This document shows, one piece after another, positions 7,160 through 15,901 of a stretch of DNA of 64,000 bases; position 1 is the first letter of the stretch; each line of letters begins with the position of its first letter. This DNA comes from Bacteroides cutis (GTDB taxonomy: Bacteria; Bacteroidota; Bacteroidia; Bacteroidales; Bacteroidaceae). A program made the translations under genes and the position numbers. The stretch is from assembly GCF_900241005.1 (NCBI RefSeq), contig NZ_OEST01000001.1:620001-684000 (forward strand), written 5' to 3'. Under the pieces are notes generated by a model. It saw only the letters and a list, made by a program, of their open reading frames with translations, ran no database searches and was not told the DNA's origin.

Positions 7160-10051
7160 TTATTGTTCCTGTGATAACGTAAATTCCACCGGTTGCCCGT
7201 GTTGGCAAATTACAATGATAGTCGTTTCTGCCTGATTGGAATGTACGGTTACTTTCTTATGGGGCATTGCGCTTTTCCACTTTCCTTTTAGGATCAGTCT
7301 CTTTTCAATGGGACGGCTTGGCTCTTTGGTGGTATAAGCCTTCTCGGAGATGTTCAGGTTGGGATCGCATACACTGAGCAAGAGATTATGACCGGATTGT
7401 TTCTGCATTACCATTGTTTCGGCAGGGATGGAGAGGAATATTTTATCTTTTGAGGGGAGGTAAGTCTCAAAAGCTGCGTATGCAGTGATACCCGTCTGTC
7501 TGTCGGCAACTACATGGGCGATACTGTCTTTGTGGAGTATCCGGTAAGGGATTTCCCGGCAGGCGGCATTCACTTCTTCCGGGGTGGGCTGTATCAGTAC
7601 CATGTATTCGTACTGGGCATTTTGCGGTGATGCCCCATGATTGATGTAGGCAGACGCGAAAGTTCCTTGCGTTTCGGCACGGGTCTTTTCATGACGAGAG
7701 TCTTGCCGGGCAATTTGTATCTGCACGTTGTTGCCATCCAACAGATAGTAATTGTGATATCCATCTTGAACACAATGGCGTTTTCCATCGTTCAATTCCT
7801 GATGGAAAGGTTTGTTTCTCAGTTTGCCATCTATATAGATATCACTCTTTCCTTGTTGGAAAGTACTCTGAAAAAGGGTTGTCTCGGTAGGGTAAGAAGC
7901 GTTGCTGTTACTGATGCCTGTACCCAGGCATATCATACGGTTATCGAAACAGAATACCGACTTACGGGCTACGAAATCGGGAGTGAAGTTTTTCAGGTTA
8001 CGTTCCATCAACTTCATGGCAAACATACCGTTCTTTCCTTCCAATGAACTGCTGCCGGAGAAGTTCTCTTTGGAATGAGCCATGGTGGTTCCTGGTAGGG
8101 GGCTGTCCAGCAAATCAAAAGGCAAATGTATCGTGGTAGTTCCCGGTAGGCGGTTCCAGTCCCATCCGTTTTCGTCGAAACCACTGGCTTTACGCGATGG
8201 ATAACCCATGATTTGGACGGAACCGTAACTTTGATAACGCCCGTAACGGTTATCTTTCTTATAAATCTCAGCTCCCCATACATCGGTAGTATAACCTTTC
8301 AAAGTCACCATCCAGTTGTTGCGGCGGAAGATACCGGCTGAACCATAGTTGTATACAAAGAAACCTTGTGGCGCTTTTGCAGGAGTAATGCCTTCTTTCT
8401 TGAAATAGGTTGCTTCCGGGGTGTTCTCATCACAAAGCCGTAGATAATCTGCTGCTAAGTGGTGGTCGAAGGGATTACCTTCTCCTGACAAATCTCCGGC
8501 AAGGGCAAGATGGGCGAAGGCCGCTACATCATCCTCTTTCATGGAGAAGCCGAAAGGATGCCTTCCACTAATTCCGATGCCCCATTCGTAGCGATTACAA
8601 TAATTACGCATGGAGATGAATGCGGACTTCAGTATTTGGCGTGCTTCTATGGTAGGGACGTATCGAGTGTGAGCAGTGAGTGCGGTAAATTGTCCTGCCA
8701 TGGCGAGTACCCCCGTGGTATAAGCTGGATAAAATCCTCCGTGGTGGAAGGTAGTTCCGTCTACTTTGATTCCGCCAATAGTACCCGGACTGTATTGTAA
8801 AGAACCACTCAGCCATCTGGACAGTCCGGTCAGGGCACGTGCCCTTTCTCTTTCGTCTACAAATAAAAGTGCAGATACGGTTTTCGCCATCAGCAGGGTA
8901 TGCCAACTGTCCAGTAATTCATCTCGTCCATATTGGAAAGGTATCCTTGTTTCTTGCAATGCCGACCAGAAGATGAGTGTTGAAAGAATATTGTTTCTGT
9001 TGGGAGCTCTCCAGATCGCATCGCGCATCAACCATGCCGTGGTATATATTTTTCGTACCTGATAACCATAATGATGGTTAGTACCCATGCCGCTACCAAA
9101 AGCGAAACCTTGATTGATGGCGTAATCCCAGACGAGAAAATAATTCTTTTCCGATTGGGCGGAATGGTTGCAGTAGGCATCGTAGGCAAAGCCCGAGAGC
9201 ATATCTTCCAAATCATTCCAGGACAGTTCGCCTTTTTGACGATCCAGTTCATCGGGAGCTACAATGGGAGCACCCGTAAAACCGTTGCCGGAAGGACGGA
9301 TATTGGCTGCTTTGAAGGTACTGTAGGCTTTTGATATACTGTTTTTCGGGGCTTTCCGGATGTTGAGTGCTGTTGTCAGCCGTGCTTCTACGGTAGCCAG
9401 TTCTTGCTTCTCGGTCACGGTCAATGATTGGCTGAGGGGCAGGTCGTATTGATATTGTTCCCATTGCCAGACACGACACCAATGCCACAGGTCGCGATAA
9501 GTGAGTGAGTTGTTGGTCGGCATCTGCAGGTCGGGAGTGGTACGGTCATTGATTTTCTTTACGGGGAAGGTCAGGCGGTCTATGAAGACACGCCCTGTAC
9601 GGTTAGGAGCGACGATGCGATAACCGGCGATTTCTTTTTCCTGCTTATCTCCCTGCATGTGCTTGAAGCTAATCCAGCAAGCACGCCATCCGGCGGCATA
9701 CAGGCGGAAGCCGAAGTGATGGGAAACATGTCCGTTGGGAGAATAGAACTCAAAACGCAGGGAATCTTGCCGAGGTTGTTCATTGTAAATCCACAGGGTA
9801 ATTCCATTGTCATCATTCAGGATGAAAGCCGATTCGGATGGGATATCCAAAACACTGTTTGGAGAGAACTTCCACTCCAGGCTCTTGTTACCTTCTTTAT
9901 AATATAATGACGATAAGGACAATTCTTGTTTACTGGAGCTCTTGAAGTTTAGGGGAACTTCTTCTTCAAAGTCCGTAAATTGCGCAAAAACAGGTAAGTT
10001 CAGATAAAAAAAGATGAATAATAACAGATAATTCTTTTGTGTCATAGCCAT
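7160..10051 (-). CDS. Chondroitin sulfate ABC lyase-type polysaccharide lyase family 8
   Basis: A 963-residue secreted lyase. A signal peptide (1-23) is followed by a jelly-roll domain like Lyase_N of Proteus chondroitinase ABC (about 27-170), an alpha-toroid catalytic domain (about 180-600) and the super-sandwich. The four residues known in chondroitinase ABC I are visible: His437 and Tyr444 in FHHGGFYPAY, Arg497 in GISGRHPFG and Glu595 in WGAEIYKKDNRYGRYQS. The enzyme should cut chondroitin or dermatan sulfate, and possibly hyaluronan, into unsaturated disaccharides. Endo or exo mode is not readable. The start could be 10051 or 10045 (MTQKN). A -7 box lies 33 bases upstream. GH95 genes follow in the same direction 115 bases later. 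Confidence 0.92.
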   Translation of the reverse strand: MAMTQKNYLLLFIFFYLNLPVFAQFTDFEEEVPLNFKSSSKQELSLSSLYYKEGNKSLEWKFSPNSVLDIPSESAFILNDDNGITLWIYNEQPRQDSLRFEFYSPNGHVSHHFGFRLYAAGWRACWISFKHMQGDKQEKEIAGYRIVAPNRTGRVFIDRLTFPVKKINDRTTPDLQMPTNNSLTYRDLWHWCRVWQWEQYQYDLPLSQSLTVTEKQELATVEARLTTALNIRKAPKNSISKAYSTFKAANIRPSGNGFTGAPIVAPDELDRQKGELSWNDLEDMLSGFAYDAYCNHSAQSEKNYFLVWDYAINQGFAFGSGMGTNHHYGYQVRKIYTTAWLMRDAIWRAPNRNNILSTLIFWSALQETRIPFQYGRDELLDSWHTLLMAKTVSALLFVDERERARALTGLSRWLSGSLQYSPGTIGGIKVDGTTFHHGGFYPAYTTGVLAMAGQFTALTAHTRYVPTIEARQILKSAFISMRNYCNRYEWGIGISGRHPFGFSMKEDDVAAFAHLALAGDLSGEGNPFDHHLAADYLRLCDENTPEATYFKKEGITPAKAPQGFFVYNYGSAGIFRRNNWMVTLKGYTTDVWGAEIYKKDNRYGRYQSYGSVQIMGYPSRKASGFDENGWDWNRLPGTTTIHLPFDLLDSPLPGTTMAHSKENFSGSSSLEGKNGMFAMKLMERNLKNFTPDFVARKSVFCFDNRMICLGTGISNSNASYPTETTLFQSTFQQGKSDIYIDGKLRNKPFHQELNDGKRHCVQDGYHNYYLLDGNNVQIQIARQDSRHEKTRAETQGTFASAYINHGASPQNAQYEYMVLIQPTPEEVNAACREIPYRILHKDSIAHVVADRQTGITAYAAFETYLPSKDKIFLSIPAETMVMQKQSGHNLLLSVCDPNLNISEKAYTTKEPSRPIEKRLILKGKWKSAMPHKKVTVHSNQAETTIIVICQHGQPVEFTLSQEQ

Positions 10052-10083
10052 CGGGGTAATTGAGGTGATTAATTAGTGTGTCA

Positions 10084-10091
10084 CAAAATTA
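10084..10091 (-). promoter_or_regulatory. -7 promoter box for the PL8 lyase gene
   Basis: The minus strand reads TAATTTTG, a perfect TAnnTTTG box, leaving a leader of roughly 25 bases before the lyase ATG at 10051. No TTTG -33 element sits at the expected spacing, which fits a promoter that needs an activator such as the HTCS (inference). Confidence 0.45.
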
Positions 10092-10229
10092 CGGGATATT
10101 ACGATGAATATGTATGTGGATTGTACAAAACAAGTGGTTAAATTATTCATCTATGACAGTAATGCGTGTTTTTGAATAAAAGTATACTTCTCTTGTATGA
10201 ATATCGGGTTCCCTTTTTAATTATTTACT

Positions 10230-10237
10230 TATTTTTG
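10230..10237 (+). promoter_or_regulatory. -7 promoter box for the GH2 gene
   Basis: TATTTTTG matches TAnnTTTG and lies about 70 bases before the GH2 ATG at 10309. No good -33 box was found. The divergent intergenic region 10052-10308 therefore carries one box in each direction. Confidence 0.4.
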
Positions 10238-10308
10238 TAGAAACAATTCTTAAACCGATAATTTATGAGTTGATAAGTATAAAGAATAGTCTTGAAACTT
10301 CATATAAT

Positions 10309-12954
10309 ATGAAAAACATTATTTTGTTAGTCTTTTCATGGGTTTGTATCGGACTGCTACAAGCACAAGAACATTTTTCTGCAACCGGGTTTTATTCGGT
10401 AGCCAACTCCGGGCGCGAAGTGTTGGATTTCAATCCGGGGTGGCGTTTCCATCGGGGAAATATTTCCTCTAAAAGTTCTCCTTTACAATTGGATGACAGT
10501 AAGTGGGAAGTGGTGAATTTACCGCATACTGTAGAGTTAGTTCCTTCTGAGGCGAGTGGTTCGCGAAATTATCAGGGACCTGCTTGGTATTCCAAGCATT
10601 TCACTGTTGATCCTAAATATCAGGGAAAACGCCTGTCACTCTATTTTGAAGCTGTCATGGGCAAGAGCTCTTTTTATGTAAATGGAAACAAAGTGAAAGA
10701 ACATTTTGGAGGTTTTCTTCCGATAAGTATAGATTTGACAGCTGCCGGAGTATATCCGGGTGATGATGTAACTGTTGCCGTATGTGCTGATAACAGTGAT
10801 GACAGTTCTTATCCGCCGGGACGGACACAATATACAATGGATTTTTGCGTATTCGGGGGAATCTATCGTGATTGTTATTTTGTCAGTACAAATGATGTAC
10901 ATGTGAGTGATGCCAACGAAGCGTCCCAGATTGCCGGTGGTGGCGTATTTGTCAGTTATGAAGATGTGTCGGAACAGAAAGCGCAGGTAAATGTCAAGAC
11001 CCATATTGCCAATGATGGAAAAACAAGTTGTAAGGTACTGGTGGAGTCGACTCTTCTTGATAATAGTGGTAAGCCTGTGGGGAGTACACGTAAAAATCTG
11101 CAACTGTCTGCCGGAAGTGCCGGACACGTTACACAGCAAATTTCCGTCAAGAATCCGTTATTATGGCATCCCGATACTCCCAATTTGTATAAACTTAAGA
11201 CATCGGTTTACCGGAATGGTGAATTGTGTGATGCGGTTATTTCACGTATTGGTATCCGTAGTATTGAGTTTCGTGGTTCGGAAGGGCTTTATATTAATGG
11301 AAAGTCGTTTGAAGACAAACTGATGGGGGTGAACCGTCATCAGGACTATGCTTATATTGGCAATGCCGTACCAAATAATTTGCATTGGCTGGACGTAAAG
11401 AAGATGCGCGATGCCGGTTTCCGTATTATCCGTTCGGCGCACTATCCGCAGGATCCCGCTTTTATGGATGCATGCGATGAACTGGGTATGTTTATCATTG
11501 TGGCTACTCCCGGCTGGCAATATTGGAATTCGGATCCGATGTTTGAGAAACGAATTCTTTCGGATATTCGTAATATGGTTCGCCGTGACCGTAATCATCC
11601 TTCCGTACTTCTGTGGGAACCGATACTCAACGAAACTGCTTTTCCGGAATCATTCGCGCAAAATGCATACCGGGCTACTCACGAGGAATACCCGGCTCCC
11701 GGCTGTTATGCTGCTATTGATGATCTGAGTAAAGGAGCATTGGGATACGATGTCCTTTATACGGCTCCCAAGAATGAGACCTATTATCAGGAATTAGGGA
11801 AGTCTTGCTTTACCCGTGAATATGGTGACTGTGTGGATGACTGGAATTCTCATAACTCTTACAGTCGGGTGGCACGTGAGTGGGGAGAAGAACCGCAGAT
11901 ACGTCAAGCCCAGCACTATGCCCGTAAAGAGTATGGCGGTTCACTCACTGTGGATCAGTTCTATAAATCTCCCAAGGGACATATCGGTGGCGCTTTGTGG
12001 CATTCGTTCGATCATCAGCGTGGTTATCATCCCGATCCTTTTTGGGGCGGATTGATGGATATGTTCCGCCAACCGAAGTATTCTTATTATATGATGATGA
12101 GCCAACGTGATCCGCATCTGGATTTGAAACAGGCCGATAGCGGTCCTATGGTGTACATTGCAAATGCGATGACTCCCTTCTCGTCGGAAGATATTGTGAT
12201 TTATACTAATTGTGACAGTGTACGTATTATTATCAATGAAAATAAAACTCTTGTACAGGCACCGGTACTGGAAGAAAAGGGTATTCGCCATCCTCCGGTG
12301 ATATTTAAAAATGCTTATAGTTTTGTGGATGTTCGGGCACTTCACCGGGCGGGTAAACCGGAACAATGCAGCATCGTAGCTGAAGGCTTTTTGGATGGTA
12401 AGATAGTTGTCCGTACTAAGAATATGCCCTCCAAGCGTAATGAACAGATCATTTTGACTGTTGACTCCGGACTTCCTCCACAGGCTAATGGTTCAGATAT
12501 AATTACGGTGATTGCTTCCATTGCCGATAAAGATGGTTATGTGAAACGTCTTTCGCAAGAAACTATAGTTTTTGAGGTGGAAGGAGAAGGAGAACTTGTC
12601 GGTGGTAGAGATATAGAGGCCAATCCTCGTGTGAGTCGTTGGGGAACTGCGCCGGCGCTGGTTCGTACCAGTATGAAAGCAGGGACTATCAAGGTGAAGG
12701 CTCGGCTCTTACATCCGGGTATTCAAATCCATCCGGAAGCAATGATTGAAATTAAGACTCAACCCTCCGAACGCATGTCTCTCTATAAAGATATCTCGCC
12801 TCTTAAAAGAACTGAATATTCGGGAAATTCGAAGATAGGAGAGATTGATCTTAATGAGATGAAGCGGTTTGCTGAAGAGGAACAGAAACGTATCAATGAA
12901 ATGAAGCAAGTGGAACAGCAGCAACGCCATTTTGAGAGTACGGAGAAAAAATGA
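10309..12954 (+). CDS. GH2 glycoside hydrolase (beta-galactosidase/beta-glucuronidase type)
   Basis: An 881-residue exported enzyme, starting at the ATG that opens the signal peptide MKNIILLVFSWVCIGLLQAQ. The domains follow GH2 order: a jelly-roll sugar-binding domain with NLPHTVEL and WYSKHF, an Ig-like sandwich, the TIM barrel (from about residue 330) with GVNRHQDY and RSAHYPQDP, and further sandwiches. The acid/base is Glu442 in LLWEPILNET, where GH2 enzymes normally have W.xGNE; the nucleophile is Glu504 in FTREYGD. The C-terminus ends in a Glu/Gln/Lys-rich helix of about 35 residues, probably a coiled coil. It faces away from the lyase gene and converges on the DUF5017 gene. The released sugar could be beta-Gal, beta-GlcA or another residue. 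Confidence 0.88.
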   Translation: MKNIILLVFSWVCIGLLQAQEHFSATGFYSVANSGREVLDFNPGWRFHRGNISSKSSPLQLDDSKWEVVNLPHTVELVPSEASGSRNYQGPAWYSKHFTVDPKYQGKRLSLYFEAVMGKSSFYVNGNKVKEHFGGFLPISIDLTAAGVYPGDDVTVAVCADNSDDSSYPPGRTQYTMDFCVFGGIYRDCYFVSTNDVHVSDANEASQIAGGGVFVSYEDVSEQKAQVNVKTHIANDGKTSCKVLVESTLLDNSGKPVGSTRKNLQLSAGSAGHVTQQISVKNPLLWHPDTPNLYKLKTSVYRNGELCDAVISRIGIRSIEFRGSEGLYINGKSFEDKLMGVNRHQDYAYIGNAVPNNLHWLDVKKMRDAGFRIIRSAHYPQDPAFMDACDELGMFIIVATPGWQYWNSDPMFEKRILSDIRNMVRRDRNHPSVLLWEPILNETAFPESFAQNAYRATHEEYPAPGCYAAIDDLSKGALGYDVLYTAPKNETYYQELGKSCFTREYGDCVDDWNSHNSYSRVAREWGEEPQIRQAQHYARKEYGGSLTVDQFYKSPKGHIGGALWHSFDHQRGYHPDPFWGGLMDMFRQPKYSYYMMMSQRDPHLDLKQADSGPMVYIANAMTPFSSEDIVIYTNCDSVRIIINENKTLVQAPVLEEKGIRHPPVIFKNAYSFVDVRALHRAGKPEQCSIVAEGFLDGKIVVRTKNMPSKRNEQIILTVDSGLPPQANGSDIITVIASIADKDGYVKRLSQETIVFEVEGEGELVGGRDIEANPRVSRWGTAPALVRTSMKAGTIKVKARLLHPGIQIHPEAMIEIKTQPSERMSLYKDISPLKRTEYSGNSKIGEIDLNEMKRFAEEEQKRINEMKQVEQQQRHFESTEKK

Positions 12955-12982
12955 GGAGAGGAATCTCACGATTACTCTCCTC
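12953..12982 (+). terminator. Hairpin at the GH2 gene end
   Basis: GAGGAGAG (12953-12960, overlapping the TGA stop) pairs perfectly with CTCTCCTC (12975-12982). There is no T-run after it, so it may stop transcription weakly or stabilise the 3' end. Confidence 0.4.
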
Positions 12983-13059
12983 TACACAATTCAAATTAAT
13001 TAAGGTCTATTCAATTATCTGATATATAAGTTATCAAGGTTAGAAGTCTTGTGTTATTA

Positions 13060-14100
13060 TCATTCCGTTACAACTACTTTATACTCGTGTACTATCGTCT
13101 TCTGCTGCTTGTAGTTACCATTAGTAGCTATGAAAGTGGCAGTATATGTGCCTGGTTCATCGTAAGTATAGCTATAACTCTCGAGGTTCTCAGTGATATC
13201 TTTCAGACCTGTTCCGGAATCGGGGGTACAAGCATTGACAATGAGCAGATTGGATACCAACCAGCTGTATTTCAAGGCTGTTTTTGCATTTGAACTGTGA
13301 ATCCAGAAATTGGTCATATCCTCTAAGTTCCATATACCGGAGATGTTGGGGGCTGATTTGTTTGTCGTTCCGTAAGCTAGATTTGTAACTTTCGCTGTGG
13401 TGGACAGGGCTTTCTGGTCACTTAGATTATGTTTGTACAGCATATTCAAGGCTGTGAAACCAAATGAACCTGCACTCAAGGAGGTTTCTGAACCATCTGT
13501 CATCTTATTGACGATCTGCATATTCTTGAAATAGAATTTAGGTTGTGTAAGTGAGTTGTCTACTCCCTTATACATGGCGGCAATGACAATTCTTCTGCCC
13601 AGGTAAGGTTTCATGTCGATTTCAAAACTCTTGGTAGAAGTCGGAACAGGAAGTTTATCGGCCGGTATAAGATCCGTCCAACCTTCGTGTTTCTCTACCA
13701 ATACAGAGTCTTCCTCAAATTTGTTTTTATATAATCCGGGAAAATCATTATCGGAAATATACAGATGGAAATTTACCGCAGCCAGACTTCCGTACTGAGC
13801 TTGTAAATCAAGCTTTAGCGTAGAACTTTCTATGTCGTTCTCATCTACAGTGGTACGATCTCTGTATTGGTATTTCTTTCCGGCTTCGCCACTGAAAAAA
13901 GTAAGATAATCGGGATCACCGTTGAAATGGAACTCTACAGGGGTTCCTTTCTTTACAGTAATGGTCTGGCCGTCAAAACTGACACCTTCATTAGTCGCAA
14001 CGTTTACGTTGAGTTTGGCATCTTTAGTGAGTTCGTTCTCACAAGAAGCTAAAGCAAGACTTACAACGCCAACTGCTATTAATAATTTATTTAGTTTCAT
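13060..14100 (-). CDS. DUF5017-type surface lipoprotein, probable glycan-binding protein of the Sus locus
   Basis: A 346-residue lipoprotein (signal MKLNKLLIAVGVVSLALASC). After an N-terminal beta domain with VKKGTPVEFHFNGDPDYLTFFSGE, typical of DUF5017 proteins, the C-terminal 80 residues look like a PKD/Ig fold ending in GTYTATFIATNGNYKQQ. DUF5017 proteins are usually encoded directly after susD and act as surface glycan-binding proteins beside the SusCD complex. Here it follows susD by 31 bases and ends the operon, facing the convergent GH2 gene. The ligand is inferred to be chondroitin or hyaluronan from context only. The DUF5017 label comes from memory of the family's N-terminal pattern. 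Confidence 0.8.
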   Translation of the reverse strand: MKLNKLLIAVGVVSLALASCENELTKDAKLNVNVATNEGVSFDGQTITVKKGTPVEFHFNGDPDYLTFFSGEAGKKYQYRDRTTVDENDIESSTLKLDLQAQYGSLAAVNFHLYISDNDFPGLYKNKFEEDSVLVEKHEGWTDLIPADKLPVPTSTKSFEIDMKPYLGRRIVIAAMYKGVDNSLTQPKFYFKNMQIVNKMTDGSETSLSAGSFGFTALNMLYKHNLSDQKALSTTAKVTNLAYGTTNKSAPNISGIWNLEDMTNFWIHSSNAKTALKYSWLVSNLLIVNACTPDSGTGLKDITENLESYSYTYDEPGTYTATFIATNGNYKQQKTIVHEYKVVVTE

Positions 14101-14131
14101 ATTTTCTGTTTTTTATAATTTAGACATAGGT

Positions 14132-15880
14132 TTACCAACCCGGATTGTTCTTAGTGATAGCTTTGTTTACAGCCATTTCACTATCAGGTATCGGGAAATA
14201 ATTATATGCATCGGTTATCTGGAAGTAAGTATAAACGCTATATTTATCCCCTCCTGTCCAGTTTTCTGCCCGTTGAGCGCGTGGAGCCAGTTCGTTCATG
14301 TTCTTTACATATTCTCCCCAACGAATTAAATCGAAACGGCGGGTATATTCAAAGCAAAGTTCCATAGCACGCTCGTCTTTGACAGCTTGGCGGAACTCGT
14401 CTACGTCCAGTGTTTCCGGCAACGGGTCAATGTGTGCACGGTTACGTACAGCTTGGATACACTTGTAAGCCAGTGGTGTAGGTCCGTTGTTCACTTCGTT
14501 TTCAGCTTCGGCAATCATCAGTAATACATCAGCATAACGTAATACAGGGAAATTCAAGGAAGTATAGTTTTTATTTTTCTTCTTATCCTGGGATTCATAC
14601 TCTCTACGATACTTACCACAAGCACGTGAGTAGTTATTCTTGGAGTCAGCATTTGTCTTCTCATAGTCTCCGGTCTTGGCCTTAGGATCACCTTTACCGT
14701 AGCTATATGACTTATTCCAGTATTGTTTCTTTACTTCTTCCAACTTGCCGATTTCAAATTCACGTGCAGTTACTCCTGTTTTTCCGGCGGCAATATAAGT
14801 GAATGGCGCGATACTCCAGTTCATACGGTCTATATCATGGTTCTTTTCGTACAGTTCAAAAAGTTTCGGAGTAGACCAGTAGTAGGCATATCCATATCCC
14901 GGGTCTTGCGCACCGATTAATGATGCGTCGTTAGAGAAATCCGGACATTTAATGCCGATAATATTTCCTATACGTCCTTCTGCTCTTACTTCATCGGTAT
15001 ATGTTCCGGCAAATTCAATTTCCCAGATACTTTCGTTCTTACCGGTAGAGTTGTATTGGTCGGAACAAATGTCGATAAAGAAGTCCCAATAATTGTCTGT
15101 CAGGTCGTGTCCTTGAGTCATGACTTTTTGTGCAAAGGTACTGGCTCGGCTGAAGTATTCTTTGATAGCAGTGGCGTCACCGTTTGTTTTGTCACGGAAG
15201 TGTTCGCCTGCTCTGAACAAGTAAACACGAGCAAGGATACCCCATGCGGCAGATTTGGAAATGCGTCCGGGTTTGTAGCCCAGATCTGCTGCTGATGCCA
15301 GATTATCTGAACATTCATCCATTTCTTTGACGATGAAATCATAGATTACCTGCTTGTCGGTACGGGGAATATCCAGGCCGGTTACACTGTTGGTGGAAGT
15401 GGTCTTGAATGGAACATCTCCCCAACCTTGTACCAGTGTGAAGTAATAGAATGCGCGCAGGAAGCGTGCTTCCGATTTGTATTGTTCACGTATTTTATCG
15501 CTTATTTCCGGAGTCTTGTCTATGTTTTCCAGAAATGTGTTGGCGCGGTCGATACCTGAATAAAGATTGATCCAAAGATTACTGAAATAAGGAGAACTGG
15601 AGTTGGCATTATTACATGCTATTGCACCGGATGTGTCGGGATTACGACCGCCACCATAGTGAGACAGGTCGTCACCGGCTACCAATTTCATGTAATCGTT
15701 TCCATAGAAGCTTTGTGCAGCCAGAGGTGCATATACGGAAGTAAGGAAAGAGGCTGCTTCCGATGCGTTATTGAAGTAAACTTCGGGGGTCAGTTTGGTA
15801 GGCTCCTTATCCAGAAAGTCGCAGGATACCACTGTCAGCCCGACACAGAAGAATAATATTATTGTTTTTAAAGTTTTCAT
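14132..15880 (-). CDS. SusD/RagB-type outer-membrane glycan-binding lipoprotein
   Basis: A 582-residue lipoprotein with the signal MKTLKTIILFFCVGLTVVSC and the CDFLDKEP start typical of SusD proteins. The tetratricopeptide-like helices include SEARFLRAFYYFTLVQGWGD, the usual SusD landmark, and the C-terminus ends in YFPIPDSEMAVNKAITKNNPGW, where the IP..E...N..l.qNpGw pattern is conserved. SusD lids the SusC barrel and captures oligosaccharides at the cell surface. The gene starts 21 bases after susC stops and is followed by the DUF5017 lipoprotein, so the three form one transcription unit. Confidence 0.96.
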   Translation of the reverse strand: MKTLKTIILFFCVGLTVVSCDFLDKEPTKLTPEVYFNNASEAASFLTSVYAPLAAQSFYGNDYMKLVAGDDLSHYGGGRNPDTSGAIACNNANSSSPYFSNLWINLYSGIDRANTFLENIDKTPEISDKIREQYKSEARFLRAFYYFTLVQGWGDVPFKTTSTNSVTGLDIPRTDKQVIYDFIVKEMDECSDNLASAADLGYKPGRISKSAAWGILARVYLFRAGEHFRDKTNGDATAIKEYFSRASTFAQKVMTQGHDLTDNYWDFFIDICSDQYNSTGKNESIWEIEFAGTYTDEVRAEGRIGNIIGIKCPDFSNDASLIGAQDPGYGYAYYWSTPKLFELYEKNHDIDRMNWSIAPFTYIAAGKTGVTAREFEIGKLEEVKKQYWNKSYSYGKGDPKAKTGDYEKTNADSKNNYSRACGKYRREYESQDKKKNKNYTSLNFPVLRYADVLLMIAEAENEVNNGPTPLAYKCIQAVRNRAHIDPLPETLDVDEFRQAVKDERAMELCFEYTRRFDLIRWGEYVKNMNELAPRAQRAENWTGGDKYSVYTYFQITDAYNYFPIPDSEMAVNKAITKNNPGW

Positions 15881-15901
15881 ATATTCAGTGTTTTTATGAG
15901 A

